From Caenorhabditis elegans (taxonomy: Eukaryota > Nematoda > Chromadorea > Rhabditida > Rhabditidae): 64,000 nt of DNA. Numbering within the stretch: position 1 is the first letter of the stretch; every line of letters starts with the position of its first letter. A program made the translations under genes and the position numbers. Shown one piece after another: positions 23,941 to 37,600 of this stretch. The notes under the pieces are model-generated. The model was not told the origin of the DNA. It was given only the letters and a program-made list of their open reading frames with translations, and did no database searches. The stretch is taken from positions 7,812,001 to 7,876,000 of the forward strand of contig NC_003281.10 of assembly GCF_000002985.6 (NCBI RefSeq), given 5' to 3'.

Positions 23941-26700
23941 TGACAAATGACAATTGAAATGACAATGATGTGAATAGAAAATGACGACTCGAAAAGGAAA
24001 TGTTCCAAATTAGAAGTTTCCCAGCAGAGAATTGTTTCTTAAATTAGATTGAGTGTTCTTAAAATAGTACAATTGAAATACATAGATTTATCCACGGAAA
24101 CGGATGTCTTAACTTATCACTGGATTTTCTTGCGCTAAAATGAAACTTTTTAAATTTATTCCTGAAAGTCAGCACAAGTTCAGAATCCTATCTTTCATTA
24201 AATTGAACCTCGCCAAAATTCGAAAATCTTCATTTCTAGGTGTGTGGCCGCCCACACGGCAAACTATACGTATTTCAACTCTCGCAAATTTCAAAAGTTG
24301 CCCTGTACTTCATTATCATTTGACGTCATTTTCCTCATATTTTTTGGAAAAGATATGACGTGGCGTGGGAGTCTCAAACTTTTTCCATAGAAATCTCACA
24401 AACTTGGCATATAATTAGCGCAATTTTTTCAGGATACTGGACTCTTACTATTAGTATTTTGACTGTTCCCATTCATTCTAGTCCGAATTTATTAAGAGTG
24501 GATTTACATACATAGAACTTTGCCTACGTGCCTGGGAGTTTCTATTAAATAATTTTAAAGAAGTTCGCCGCATTCTAGAGCAGCCTGACAGTTCTCAAAT
24601 AAAGCTTTGAAAATATTTTTCCGACGAACAGTTTCCGAACTTTTCAATTTTCCAAAGATACATTTTTCTAAAAAACACCCGAATTATTTGTTCATTAAAA
24701 CTAATTATTTCGTCACTCGTAATATGAATAAATGGAGTAAAATTAGAGAAAAAAACAGGTGAATGTTCGTAGTTTTTCCTTTAGTAAGCCATGATCTCAT
24801 AGGTCTCAATCGTAATATTGGATTGAATCAGAAAATTATTCAGTTACTAGTGTGAGAGTGTGTTTTTATTTGGGTGTGTGTATTTAGACATAAAAGTAGT
24901 GGCGGCAGGTGGAAAATTGGGATTTGAGAGCAAAAATCTAGATGAAGAAAAAATTATGTTTGCAAGCACACTTTGTTGGAAAAATTCGATTAGGTCTTGA
25001 TCTACTAGAGCGGAGAAAAGATTTGATAATAAATTAGGCGTTTAAAAACTTTTTGCGTAATATCTACGTAGGTTAAAAAGAATTTAATCAAAAAATGAAA
25101 TGCCACCAAAGATTGAGAAGAGTTTAGAATTTTATAAAAAATGGCTTTCACACAAGTTTCGTAGAAAAAATTGAAAAAAAAACTGTGGTATTCGGAAAAA
25201 AGAACCCAAAATCAACATGAAAATACTCAAAAAATGTCCCCACCGAAAAATTCTATAGTTTATAATATACATTTTAAAATCAAAAATAAATATTAAAGTA
25301 TTCTTTTTAAAAAAACTTGCATTGCCGGCAATTGCCTAATATAAGGTAATTGTTGAAAAACCCAAAAAAATCTGAAAAACTGACGGAAATTTGTTATTCA
25401 ATCGCGAATTGTTCGAGGTTCTTAAAACAATATTTTCGAATCAATCAGATATTTTTACATTTACAGAAAATTATCATACCAAAGTGGGCACTTTTGTGGA
25501 TTTGCCACACCCCTGGTTTTGAATTCAAATATAAAAAACCAATATTTGATGGTTTTACAACTTTGAAACTTAAATCTGAATTTTAAGGATTCATGCATAT
25601 GTACAGTACATAGCTCATTGCACATTTACACGTCATCATTTCGAATAATTTTTAATCCTTTCAGATCATCCAATTCTTTATCCACTTGTGACTTTTTTTC
25701 CCAATCACGTCAAAAAAGTTTTAAGACGCTCCAACTAATTATCGAATCCACTCGGCTCAATCCGGATAATCCTCTCACTCCCCCCGCCCAAAGCGATTAT
25801 TCGATGAACAAATGATCTTTATCACTATAATCATCGTCAAAGCTATCATCATCAGAAGGTGATAAACTACATAGCTCCGCCTTTTCCGTTTTTAAGCATC
25901 TACGCTTTTTTTGCTAGAAAAGGCTAAGAGGGCGGGCTCTCCTTAAAAATTGAGGATATATAAAAGATTGTTTTCTAAAGCTGTGATGTGATCAAATAGT
26001 TATGATTGGGTGCATTTTTTGTGTCATAATCTTTGAAAATATTTGTATTTTTTATTTGTTTAGATATTTTCCAATTTCTAGCTCCGACCTTCTGATTTAA
26101 ATGAAACATGTGACCTGCGAAGAATTTGAATCAGAAGTTTCATAATTCCGGCTTCGGGTCAGAAAACCCACAAATCATATTCTTAGTTTTTTTTGAAGGA
26201 AAGTGGTAGGTATTTAATGTTTCTGTATTGATTCTCAGAAAGTTAGTTACATCAGGTTTAGGTACCTACATAATTGTTCAAAATATGATAGTGGCAAGTT
26301 TTTAACATGTGTTTCAGTGGAGAAAAGTATGAATTCTTAGAAATTGCATTAAAAATAACAAACCTTGAGATACCATAGTTATGTTAACCTTCAAAACAAG
26401 TACCGTATTTCCACTAGTAGTAATGCACTTTACTCTTAAACTTTGGCAGCGTTTGTCGTAGTTTTTGTTCGTTCTATCGAAAAATTGTCAACTGATAAAT
26501 AATTTGTTTGATTTTTTTTTCTATAGATTCGCAGTTATCTTACAAACGAACAGTGGTACAATCTTTTAAATTTAAGCAGTTTCAAGTGTTTTAATTTTTT
26601 GTGGTATTAGACGTTATTAAGAGCAATTTATGTTCATGGCTATTCCCATAAAACCTCAAAATTAGTTTCATTTTTGATCTTCTTTTTTCCAAACATTGAG
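23941..26700. other. Intergenic DNA; candidate block 25600-25880
   Basis: No gene is supported. A perfect TGACGTCA lies at 24321-24328. Positions 25600-25880 are richer in complexity, with TAATTA, TTATCAC and GATAAAC (GATA-like) motifs and a C-rich run, and may be regulatory. Elsewhere I see only A+T-rich DNA. Confidence 0.4.
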
Positions 26701-26720
26701 ACTTCCTTGAAAATGACAAA

Positions 26721-26736
26721 TAATTGGCTTCCATTT
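26721..26736 (+). promoter_or_regulatory. Possible TTX-3/CEH-10 (AIY-type) binding motif upstream of ceh-23
   Basis: TAATTGGCTTCCATTT matches the first 11 bases of the AIY interneuron motif as I recall it (TAATTGGCTTCGTTA), bound by the LIM/paired-type pair TTX-3 and CEH-10. It lies 873 bp upstream of the ceh-23 start. ceh-23 is known as an AIY-expressed target of these factors, which supports a functional reading. The match is to memory and untested. Confidence 0.5.
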
Positions 26737-27204
26737 GCATGTAAAATATGTATAACGTTCGATCATATTTAAACTTTAAAGCACATTAGCCTGTGAGCTT
26801 TGATATCTGACTAACAGAAATATGTTAGACACAAAATTCGATTGCTCTCAATTTTATATTTGAAACTTTCGAAATTTTCACCAATTAAAAATTTTACACT
26901 TAAAACTCAAATTGTTGAAAATAATCTAATAGGTTGTAGTAAATTGGAGCAGCTGCAGAAATCGAGAAGGAAAATTAAGTTTCAGATTTTTATTTTAAAT
27001 TCTCACTTTTTCATTTCTGATATGCAAAAATGTGATTAAATAAAATCCTCCAGACATTCATTATCTACGTCTTCCCATCTGATTCCATTCATCTTTCATA
27101 ATCCGATTAGCAATTTCAACATTTCCTGGAAACACTGATCTTTAAAAATTAATCCTTTTCATTTTTGTTTCGTCTGACTCATTTAATAATATCTACACTG
27201 ATAT

Positions 27205-27275
27205 ACCTGCACAACACACTGACTACTATTATTACTTTTACTACTACTATGACTACTATAATCTACTAATGAGTG
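27205..27275. repeat. ACT/CTA triplet-rich microsatellite-like run
   Basis: Irregular repeats of ACT/CTA triplets (ACTACTATTATTACTTTTAC and similar) lie about 330 bp upstream of ceh-23. This is low-complexity DNA with no coding value. Confidence 0.6.
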
Positions 27276-27593
27276 GTAAATTTTGAGCTTTGATCATTCG
27301 TTCACATCCCTTGGTAATTGGAGAGAAGCAGTGTATTTTCATATTCCCAGACTCACACGTTTTTGAATTTGTCTGCAATAGTGAAAACTTTAGTTTCTAT
27401 AATTTACCATTCAGGGGTATCAGCATTTTATTGCACCCAGTAATTTTAGATAATTTATGGTTTGAATCTGTTTTTGTCCAACTTGATCTGATAAACTTAG
27501 AACAGTAAGTTCTACAATTGCCAAACTTTTAATTTTTTACCTCTTTACATTTTTCAACATTTTTACATTTTTTGATTAATCTTTATTTTCTAG

Positions 27594-29367
27594 ATGGACA
27601 CCCATCTTCCATTCCAAACTTTGCCAGTTTCAACGCCGCTGCCTGTGTCTTCATCATCTCTAACAGGTAACATCAAATCCATTTTGAAATGTGCTCTTAC
27701 ACAAAGCTCCTTAATATCCAAATCGCATTCCCCCACACCATTTAATGATTTCATGACTGAAAACCATCTGTCAAACACGACAATCATCCGATTTTCATTG
27801 CTGATAAGCTGATTTCGGGAATGATGATGATAAGATTTGTTAGACTTATTCAAAAATCGAGAAAGATGAGAAGCTGTATGGCTGACATATCATTTTATGA
27901 ATTCAGACGTTCTTCAAACAATTGCTGCTTTACAAGCCTGTCCCACATCCTGTATACCTTCAACATCAACTGGAATGCTTTCACCGAATCTTCCCTTCTC
28001 GGCTACAATTCCACGTGTCAACTTGTTCCCACCATCACAACCAGCCAATTCTTTAATACTGCCAACAATTCCAGCACAGGTGAATGATTTTCGTATTTTC
28101 AAAAAACCTCTTAACCCCTTTTGTATTTTCAGCCTTTTATTCCAAATCCATCTCTCCTGCAAGCCAATCCATCTGCTGTCGAAGCTCTTGCAAATGCACT
28201 TTTTGCAACAACAAGCCGTCGGGCTTCTTGCCCAGAACCTCCTGCATCCTCTCAAGCAACCGTCACGCTTCAAGTCCCATCTACGGGTTCTCCAGAACGA
28301 CGACGTTATTCAGAAACAAATATGGAGGTTCTGCTACGTGAACAACTTGCACAATTGATGCCTCCAACCTCTCAACTACCCGGAATGCCTGGATGTTATT
28401 ATCAACATGTTCCAGCTGCTGGAACTTCAGGAATTCAAGGATCATTAGATGCGGCGTTAATGGGAGCTGTTCCCTTGGCTATGAATAGTATGGCACATAG
28501 TCGGAGAGCAGCAAATCATAGAAAAGCAAGGTAAGGAGAATAAACCAGCAAAATGACACATCTTTGTAGCATACTCTATCAACTTTTTATCAATCTTTAG
28601 CACAAAATCTGCAGCTTTTCAGAAAAGAGCTTTTTGACAAATTTTCATTTACATTTCTTTGAAGCTGTGGCGTTTTTTTTCGAGAAGAAGAGCACAATAT
28701 ACTTGTATACTGGCTTCTCGCCTCAAAAATTGAACAAACCAGTTTCAGAAAACTTTCATAAAAAAAGTCAGAAAAATTGTCAACGAATCATAGAACCATC
28801 AGGTGACTCATTTAAGATTTTATAAGCTTTATCAAATCCTTTGACGAAATAAACATTTACTTCATTTCCGAAAGGAAGTTTTTTGGCCTCTGACTTGAAG
28901 TTTTTAAAAATATAATTTATTTATCTTTAGAAATTCTTAATCAATCTAAAATATAACTTTGACGCAAAACGAAGTTCGTGGGATAATTCATACGTGCCGA
29001 ATTGAAAAGAAATTGTTGGTTCCCACAGTAAGAAGCTGAAGAAGATTGTTTTAAGATTCTAAACTAAAGATCAAACAAATTCAAAGTTTTCAGAACAATC
29101 TACGGTACAACACAAACTCAACAACTGGAAGATATGTTTAAAGGACAAATGTACGTAGTCGGAGCAGAACGAGAAAATCTTGCTCAACGCCTTGGCCTAT
29201 CACCTTCTCAAGTTAGAATTTGGTTTCAAAACCGGAGAAGCAAACATCGTAGGAAACAACAAGAGGAGCAACAGAGCACGACGTTAGAAGAAAAATCTGA
29301 AGAAATTGGAAAAGATGAAGAGGAAGATGATGAAGAAGATGAAGATGATGTAAAAGTTCTGAATTAA
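27594..29367 (+). CDS. ceh-23: CEH-23, homeodomain transcription factor
   Basis: Nuclear homeodomain protein linked in C. elegans to neurons such as AIY and CAN (knowledge). Coding exons are 27594-27666, 27907-28079, 28133-28530 and 29094-29367. The frame is continuous for 305 residues. The N-terminal 200 residues are Pro/Ser/Thr-rich. The homeodomain, about residues 211-270, begins around RKARTIYGTTQTQQLE and has helix 3 QVRIWFQNRRSKHRRKQ. It resembles the Distal-less/Emx-like group through RTIY and RRSK. The C-terminus is a long Glu/Asp stretch. A TTTTCTAG directly before the ATG may be a spliced-leader acceptor. AATAAA at 29471-29476 is a plausible poly(A) signal. Its position in the cluster with egl-5 supports the name. 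Confidence 0.92.
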
Positions 29368-30793
29368 TTTAATTTTTTTTTTCGTGTTTACTTGTTTATT
29401 TCCTGCCATATTCTGTTTTAGAAAATAATTAGAAAAAATGTGTATATTCTTGATTATAAAGCATTAAACAAATAAAGTTTTATGTGAACTTACTTGATAG
29501 GTTACGTTATCAGGAAATGGTTCGGTGCTTCAAAGAAAATGTGAAATCTTACAAGAAAGCTTAGCGAATGGCTTCAATTTTTTCTAACTCAATAAATAAT
29601 CAATATTTTACAAAAAAAGTATTGCGAACAAGAGGTAAAATATTTCTGATCACTTTGTTAGTTGAACATTTGGTTTTTAGACGTGTATTTTTCCAGATAC
29701 GCCAGTTTGAAGATACGCAATTTAGCGAGTCCTTGAAGTTTTGTGGATATATTTAATTTTGCATACGACCAACTTTTGAAAAAAAAACAGTAAATTCCAC
29801 TGAACAAACCGTAATTTTCCACATTGAACAACTTATAAATAAAGTCTGTGTGATAAGTTGCCAAAAATTGTGTGTTTAATCGAAATTTCTGATAAAATTC
29901 AAGTTATGCCACCAACCAAAAATTGGTTTGAGAAACATCTTGTCTTTGGAATTCTACATTTCAACAAATTTTAAAAATTATACAGATTCTCTTAGACAAG
30001 TGTTTTAGAAAAAAATAGCTTTCAATTGCCTCTTGGACGGTTCAAAGTGACAATTTGAGTGTAAAATTTTCAAGTTTTAGCTCCATGTTCCGCCATGATT
30101 TTGCCATTTCATGATGGTTTAAAAACCAAAAAAAAACCAACTGAACATTTATTGACTGATTTTGAGTAATATTTTAGAAGAGAATGAAAAAGAAATTAAA
30201 AATATGAGAAAGAAAATTTGCTGTGAGGATTTTTGAAAATAAAAAAAGAAACAAAACGGGGAGACTGAAAGATGTCTGGGTCTTCTGAAACATAAGAAAG
30301 TATGAGCCGAGAAGAGATGACAAAAATTGGAAACAAACCTCAAGCCATGTATATATTTTAATGAAAGACAGGGACAGGGAAAAATGGGATTAAGTTTAAT
30401 TGAATGAAGAAAAAACAAACAAAAAAAATAAAAAAGAAAGAGAAGATCTCGTAGATTTCTGGCCTAAAACAGGAAAAGTGGATAAAAAAGGAAGTGGCCA
30501 ACACTATATCACTATTGAAACAACGGAATGGGAAACCAGCTACTTTTACAGGACGCGGTGGTGGAAGAGTTTAAGCACGGGGATACTAGTTACAGAATTG
30601 GAATATGTTGAGTTGATTTGAATATTTTTTAAACATTGATCTAGGTTTAATTTTAAAAAAACATTATAATCAACTATGTTATCCAATTATTCGAAGAACA
30701 CAGAACAAAGGACTTTGATTTTTGGAACGAGGATAAGTTGAGAAGACGTGGAATGCCTCGAATGGTCATGAAGAAGGATTGCTGCAGTAGATA
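29368..30793. other. Intergenic DNA between ceh-23 and the coiled-coil gene
   Basis: No gene is supported. Positions 29680-29760 (GATACGCCAGTTTGAAGATACGC and AATTTAGCGAG) match the outer arm of the foldback element at 38.3-39.3 kb, so a fragment of that family lies here. The rest is A+T-rich. Confidence 0.55.
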
Positions 30794-31636
30794 TTACTTG
30801 CACGGATTGTTTTGCAGGAATTTCTTCCATCTGCAACAAAACTATTCTACATATGTACATAAAAAGCCAAGCATTTTGATTAATGTAAAATTAATGTAGA
30901 TTTCGGGCACCTACCTGATTTCATGACGAAGCTCCATTCTTTCGATATCAATGCACGCCAATTGAACATAGGTCTCGTTTTTCTTCACTTCAGATCCTAA
31001 TCGAATCATTTGGCACTAAAATTATATTAAGTTTCTTCTAGGCGTATACAGTTGGAATCAAATACTGCTTCATTTTGGATACTAATGAACAAATATTTCA
31101 GCTACCGAATGTTCCATCCGGTTCCACCCGGCAGCTTTCTTATATCATTTAGTATTTTGGAATTTTACGATTTTTTCGTTTATAAGTCAGTACCCAATGT
31201 TTAACTCACATCAATATCAACTCGCTTATCGTGTACATCGTGAAGCTCATTGAGCCAAATCCTGGTCTGTGTTTCCACGTTTTCAATTTCCTTTGACAAC
31301 TCTTCAAGTTCTTTTTGTTGACCTTTAAATTACTTTTTTAGTCTTATTCCTTCTACAGCTTAAACCCTTACCATTTGCCTTTGCTTCATCCAAAAGCCCT
31401 CGAATCTTCTTGTGCTTTTCCTTCAACTCTCCACCGGTAGCCGTCAAAATTGTCATCTGTGCCTCGTTCTGTTTCAGGTCCAAGGAGCAAGCCTCGAGTT
31501 GAGCACACAGTTTCTCGTGGCGTACCCAGCTTTTTTTCATTTCCTCTTCGCCCTCGTTTGGCTGAAAATTCCGTGATTTGTCCATACATTTTGATATACA
31601 AAAGAAACTTACATGTTTATAAATTGGTAGTGGCAT
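30794..31636 (-). CDS. Small coiled-coil protein of unknown function (154 aa)
   Basis: Five minus-strand exons are 31636-31613, 31561-31372, 31322-31210, 31015-30915 and 30830-30794. They join in frame to 154 residues, from MPLPIYKHPNEG to FLQNNPCK. The sequence is almost wholly charged and helical, with heptad-like Leu/Ile spacing (LCAQLEACSLDLKQNEAQM; QKELEELSKEIENVETQ). No signal peptide, membrane segment or catalytic motif is visible. The acceptor before exon 3 is AAG (31325-31323), so that junction is less certain, though the coiled-coil register continues across it. A TTTTCAG about 40 bases upstream of the ATG suggests spliced-leader addition. I do not recognise the family; a subunit of a coiled-coil complex is the cautious reading. 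It may be the C. elegans gene tag-307 (weak memory). Confidence 0.75.
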
Positions 31637-31679
31637 TGTTATCGTTAGGGCGATGGACCTTTCTTGGCTGGTTTACCTG

Positions 31680-34600
31680 AAAATTTAAATATTTGATTGA
31701 TAAAAAAAAGAGATTGTGAAGAAAAGGAACGGAAATTGTGAAGTAGGTTACAGGAGCATTTGCAAATGACAAATGAGAACAACCAAATAGATGGAATACC
31801 AAAAGGTTCCGAGAAACAATACTCGTTACTTGAAAAAAACGTTCTATGTGTAGTTTGACAAATAAAAAACAAATATTTTCTTGCCTCTATCTCATATCCT
31901 ATTCTATGGAAAAAGAAAAGTTTCCGGAGATTATGTATATATGGTGATTGAGAAGGTTGTGGGACGAAGGAAGGGTACGTACCAAGACAATTATCATGTT
32001 TTTGTGGAAAGGGTCAAGCAATTACCATAGGTTATTATTGTTTTTCTGTGGTGACAAGAGATCAAGGGATCGCGAATCAAAAATCTGCATTAAAGGAAGA
32101 TTTAGACTTTATATGTAGTAAAAAAGTAACCGAAAGTATTATTTGGAAATCGACTTATTATTTTCTGAATTTTTTCAGAATTATTTTTTACGAAAGTTGA
32201 ATACAACTATCTATTACTATCGGAATGGACAAAATTATCAAAGACTGCCTTTTTCCCCAAAACTTTTAGTGTCTAACAAATTTAAAGTTTTTTTTGTTCC
32301 AAGAAATGGGCTTCAGATAGCCAAAACCCCATTGGTTTTCGCAGGTGAACACAGTTAACAAAATTATTTTTAAAAAGAGAAGATCAAACATTCAGTGCTT
32401 ACGTATTTCATATTTTATGATTCTTTTTGAATAGTGACCCTTAACGACTTTCCGTATCTTGGAAACTTTGCATGCATCACAAAATTTAACAAAAAAGTGC
32501 GCTCTTTGAACTTCATTAACTAATGAAGCTTCGCCCCCGGAATTACAAAAAACGTACAAAACACTCAACAAACGTAATGGGATTAGCTCCAAATTTTGAT
32601 CTCACTCAACAAATTCATTCTCCAAATTCCTTTTACCAAATTCGGACACTTGGCTTCAGAAAAAATCTAGTACAAACCAATTAGAACCGCCAACAAGAAA
32701 GAGGAGGATATCGAAGAACGAGTCTCTCGGGGAGCATATCCGGCTTTCAGTCGCTTTTTGCCATTCTCTAACCCATTTGAGTCGATTGGTGGTGGACACT
32801 TGCACTTTTTGGTTTGGTGTCATGTTGTACTGGTTGCAAAAAAAAACGAAAAAGGAACAGATAATTGTTTTGTTATAATAGGAAAAGCTTTGCAAGATAT
32901 GTTCATAAAAGTCCAGTAAACTAAAATTAGATAATCTCAATTTTGCTGAAATGTCAAATTTAATTTTGAGATTGTTTTGAAAATTTACAAAGGCTTCAAG
33001 TTTGAGGACTTTTTCTTGGAATTACCTGCGGTGTTTTACTATTACTGTACATAAATACCGTAACAGTAGGGTCCTGCAATTTATATCGAAAATTTATGCT
33101 AAAAATAACGACCAATCAAATTTAATAATCGTTTTGTTCCAACATAATTTCATTCAATTTTCAGGATTTGATTCTAAGCTAGACACAAAAAAAGATTGTT
33201 GGTCGAATTATTACACGAATCGCTGATTCCATTAACATCCTTGTGTGGTCGGTTAAACTTTTAGGTTTTTGGAAACTCAACAATCTTTTTAAGGTATTAT
33301 TACACATTCCAAATTATGTTTCCAAAGCACTTCATAAACTTACATACTGTAGGATTTCATTCACAAAACCTTCCACTTTCCAGCTTTTTCTATTTCTACT
33401 AACAGGCGCCCCAAAGACGCAATAAACTCCTCATAAAAAAGAAGGGTGTTAGAACCCGATTATTACACACACCTACACCTAGCAATTTGTACCCTCATCG
33501 TCAGAAGAGGAAGCAATGAATGAAGTAGTACTCTTACCTACTTTAGTATAGTGGAACTAGTAGACACCGGGGGCACAAAAAAAGATAGAGACAAAAAAGA
33601 ATCAAGCAAAAAACAAGCAAGCGGTGGCGGGACTTTGGAAGGGAGGAGAGGGACAGCAAATAGGCCATAAATTTTGAGGTATTATTTAGCAATTGGTTCT
33701 GGATTTTTAATATGCTATCTTTATGTGTTGACGTCGCATTGAAAATGATCTGAGAACAATTGAAACCACCAAAAGAGATTGCAACTTTTTGAAAACCTTC
33801 CCGATCTTACCCTATCGTAAGAAAACAACTCAAAGAGTTTCAAAGAATGTGCAGTTATAGAGGAGCCGAGATTATGAAAGTTAAATCATTGATTATATAT
33901 TTTTTGTTCAATTAAAAAAAAATATTAAAACATAAAGAACAAGGCAACTAGACGAAATTAGAAGCATAGGAAAAAATATTTCTTGAATGGAAAAGATGAA
34001 GAGAAAAATGGGTGGAGAAGGAAGGAAGAGCAATATGGACATGTGCTCTTTTTGCTAGAAATATGGGTGGGATGTGCTTTGCTCGAATGTTTCAGTCAAC
34101 ATTTGACGATGATGTGTCAGCGTGGGTTTTCTTTTGACCGGAAAAAAACCGTCTATTTTTTGCCATGAAATTGAAAGTTGGACTGTTCGAAAGCTGAGAT
34201 GAGCTGTGAACAAATGATGCCATTGATATCGTCATTGAGAGTCATTGAGAGGGAAGGAACACAAAGGCAAAAACATAAAACTTAACAGGAAAAATAAAAA
34301 TAAAAAATACGATTTTCTTGACAAGTCTTGGCAAAGCATCAGACAACTGGTTTGAATGGAAAACATGACAAGAACAAGGTAAACTACATTGAACGAACAG
34401 TTGGTAAACCTGTTTTTTCAAGAGTTGGAAGGTGTTATTTTATTACGTTCTTACAGTAAAACTTTTGAATTTTAGGTTTTAGAAAGGTACACAAATGTTG
34501 TCCAAAATTATGAACTAGGTTAGGAAGTTAGTAAATATTGTATAAACCCCGTGAACGTCTGACTTTATCAGTAAGATATTGCATAAAAGTTTTGTGTTTC

Positions 34601-37600
34601 AAAAAAAAAAAATAAAGCTAGTTGCAAGAGTTTTTTTGGTATTCTACCTTTGAAATCTTTTTTAAAAATTACCATCGTCCAGAAACCAAATTTGTTTTGC
34701 TTTTTCAACAGAAAAATAGAATTTCAGAAAGAAATCCAGATGATCTCCTCCGTAGGTCGTAAAAATGAACATAAAATTGGATCAGTTCTATCCAAAAGCA
34801 GTTTATCAAAAAATGTAGGAAAGGTGATAAAATGATAGATAAGAGAAAAAGGTTTGATTGTCACTATAAATCTTCTCCTTTATCTCTCATTCTAATTTTT
34901 TTTAGCTGTTGGCCAACCACTCTTTGACCTTCCATTTGATATATGTGAGTTCTCGAAACATGTTTTTTTTCAACGGGAAACATTTCGACGTAGGAAAAAA
35001 TTGGTTAAGCTTTAGGCTAAGACGCTTAAAAGGGATGAATTATTAGTTGAAAATTGTGCATTTTTGCACTATGCCTCAGGCTAGAAAAGTGGGCGGAGAA
35101 TGTTTTTTGAGAAAGATAGTATTGGAGTGTAAGAGGTTGCAAAGTAGGATGTCATTTGCACACACACGTTTGAAAGGCGTGTTTTAAATGGTAATGAACT
35201 AAAATAAGAGAAATAGTTTGGGAGATAAAGAGACGTAGACAGTCGTACTTCTGGCTTTATGACTTTTACAAGAAAAAGTCGATGGGAATTAGAAGAAGTT
35301 GGTGGGAAAAAGTTGGAAACGTTCGGAAAAATTTATGGTTTAGAAAAATTGGAACACGTGGAACCAATGATGTGGGAAAATTGGTTGCTTCAAAAAAAGT
35401 CAGTGCAGCTGTTTTCAGGTGGTTAGGCAAAAATTCAAACAATTACTGCCGATCACTTTGTAAAATATTTAAATTCCACTTGAAACGTTTGAAAATCGTT
35501 GATATAACATTATTAATTCATGAGGTATGAATTTCCTACAAACGCGGAAAGAAACAAGAATTTCCATTAATTTAAATATTTTGCTGCCCGAAAAATTTTA
35601 CGTTTTTCTCATTCTCTACTGTAAGAAGAAAGGCTCGAAAACTCAAGGGCGTGGAGAAAAATAAATTGGATTTCTCCAAAAAAGGAATTACAAGTTTTTT
35701 GTGCAAAAACACCAAATCCACTTGTTCCGTCAAGTTTGTAGGTGTGCTTGATCATTTGGAAATTTGAGAATTTTAGAGTGGATTTCAAAACACAAAGTTT
35801 AGACTTCCGATTACAACAAAATGTATCAAACTATAATTAAGTATATATATGTGGTTTCAAATGATTAGTATCTCAATGAAAAGCCCCATAATTCAATTAG
35901 TTACAATGCTTGGAAATAGTTGAAACACAAGAAACTTAATTACTAAATCGAATGACAACTGTATCTAAAAGTATACGGTAGATGTTTCGAGCAGCAAAAT
36001 TCCAGACTCAACGGGATGGCAATTTATTTTCTAACAAAAGAGATCTCAACTGAACTTAAAATTAGTAGCAGAATAAAATCGAGCTATGACGTCAGAGTGG
36101 TCAAGCCCAACTCAAAATCACTTGGAAATTCCGTACCAAAACTTTTGTTTCTAGTCTTTTTCTGCAAAACTTGACAGTTTTCATCTTTTTATCTCTCTTT
36201 TTCTCGAGCTTCTCTCATTGTGGTGGCGGTGCAAAAAGTGAATTAAGAGGCGAAAAGTAACGAAGAGAGACAAGCAAAAAAGACAAAAATTGGACGAGAA
36301 AAGGAGCAAAAAGACGAAGAAGCTCTCTCAGCCTTCTTTACTCTCTTCATCGTTCTTCAAGTTGCAATTAAATCGAATGAAATAGCGTTGTGATAGAAAG
36401 ATACGCAGACAAGCAATTAGTGAGAAAGAGGAGATGAAGGCTTTTAGGATAAAGGATGAAGCCAAGGGCACATCTCAGGATATCCATCTCTACAAGTTTA
36501 TCACATTCTTATAGGAAACATGAATTTTCAGATCTAGATGTGAGGAGGGTAGGTAGGTTTTGACCACTAGGTTTAACTTGAGCGAAAAGTTATATTTTAA
36601 AAAGTTAGAAATTCCGGGGAATCAAGAAGAAAGCTAGCAAAGAACCGGTCATCTATATTTTAAAGTCGGAAATTATGTACCTCGCCTGACATTGATTGTC
36701 GTCATTTTCTACCTATAAGATTATGAAGCTGAAAAGATACAGTATCCTCATTGGGGCTTGAGGAGATGTTTTTAAAATCTTTGATGAATTGAAATTCATA
36801 ATTGAAAACATTTCAAAATGTGTCGATCGAATAATATTTCGGTAGTATTAAAACCCATGCAGACGATATTCTTAGAGCACTTCACTAGAGCACTTCGCCC
36901 CGGTTTCCAATTAAAATTTATTTTTATGATTTCAGCGATTGTGGTTATTTCAAATTGGACTCTGAAACTTCTAAACTAGTACTAGTTTACATTCAAAGAG
37001 AGGAACACAAAATAATTTCTGGTCGCAAGAGTTGAAAAAGTTTATAGCTTTGAAATAACTGTTATCAAAACTCAAAAATTTAAATAAATAGCTCCTAATA
37101 TATTATTCTGAAGAAAAATTTAGTGGAAATTTCTTCGCCAACTTTGTCGATAAAATATGAAGAGAGAATTTGATTAAATTAGCAATATAAATCGTACTAA
37201 ACGAGACTACTGGAACCAAATAACAAACAAACAAAAAAGAGTGGTCAGTAGTAGTAGAAAATGAAAAGAAAAGAACAAAAACATTTAGACGGTGTCAGGT
37301 TTCAAAGTAGTAGTGTAAAAAATGACGTCTCTCCAGACATGGGACAGGTGCCAAACCGAATTTTTGGAAAACTTGTGCAACATTAATTTAGTTTTAAAAA
37401 TAAGTAAAAGTGTTGGTATTGGGAATTGAATCAACATAGTTTTTATGAAAAATATAGTTAAATAGAATGTTGAAACGATGACAACATCTTAACTAGGAAT
37501 TCCATAAATTCACAGATGGGTAGCCTGGAAGAAACAATCGTGAGCAAGAAAAAATACCAGATATTGTTAAATGTTTCGACTAGGGTCTTGGCATACATTC

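Noticed and set aside
32656-32826. Short minus-strand ORF (starts MTPNQKVQVSTTNRLKW)
   Set aside because: It begins at an ATG and overlaps a GC-richer block, but has no homology I recognise and no supporting signals. It is kept only as a regulatory-like block.
35282-35530. 82-codon plus-strand ORF in the 31.7-43 kb desert
   Set aside because: It is Lys/Arg/Trp-rich with no family resemblance or splice context. Chance in A+T-rich DNA with purine bias is enough.
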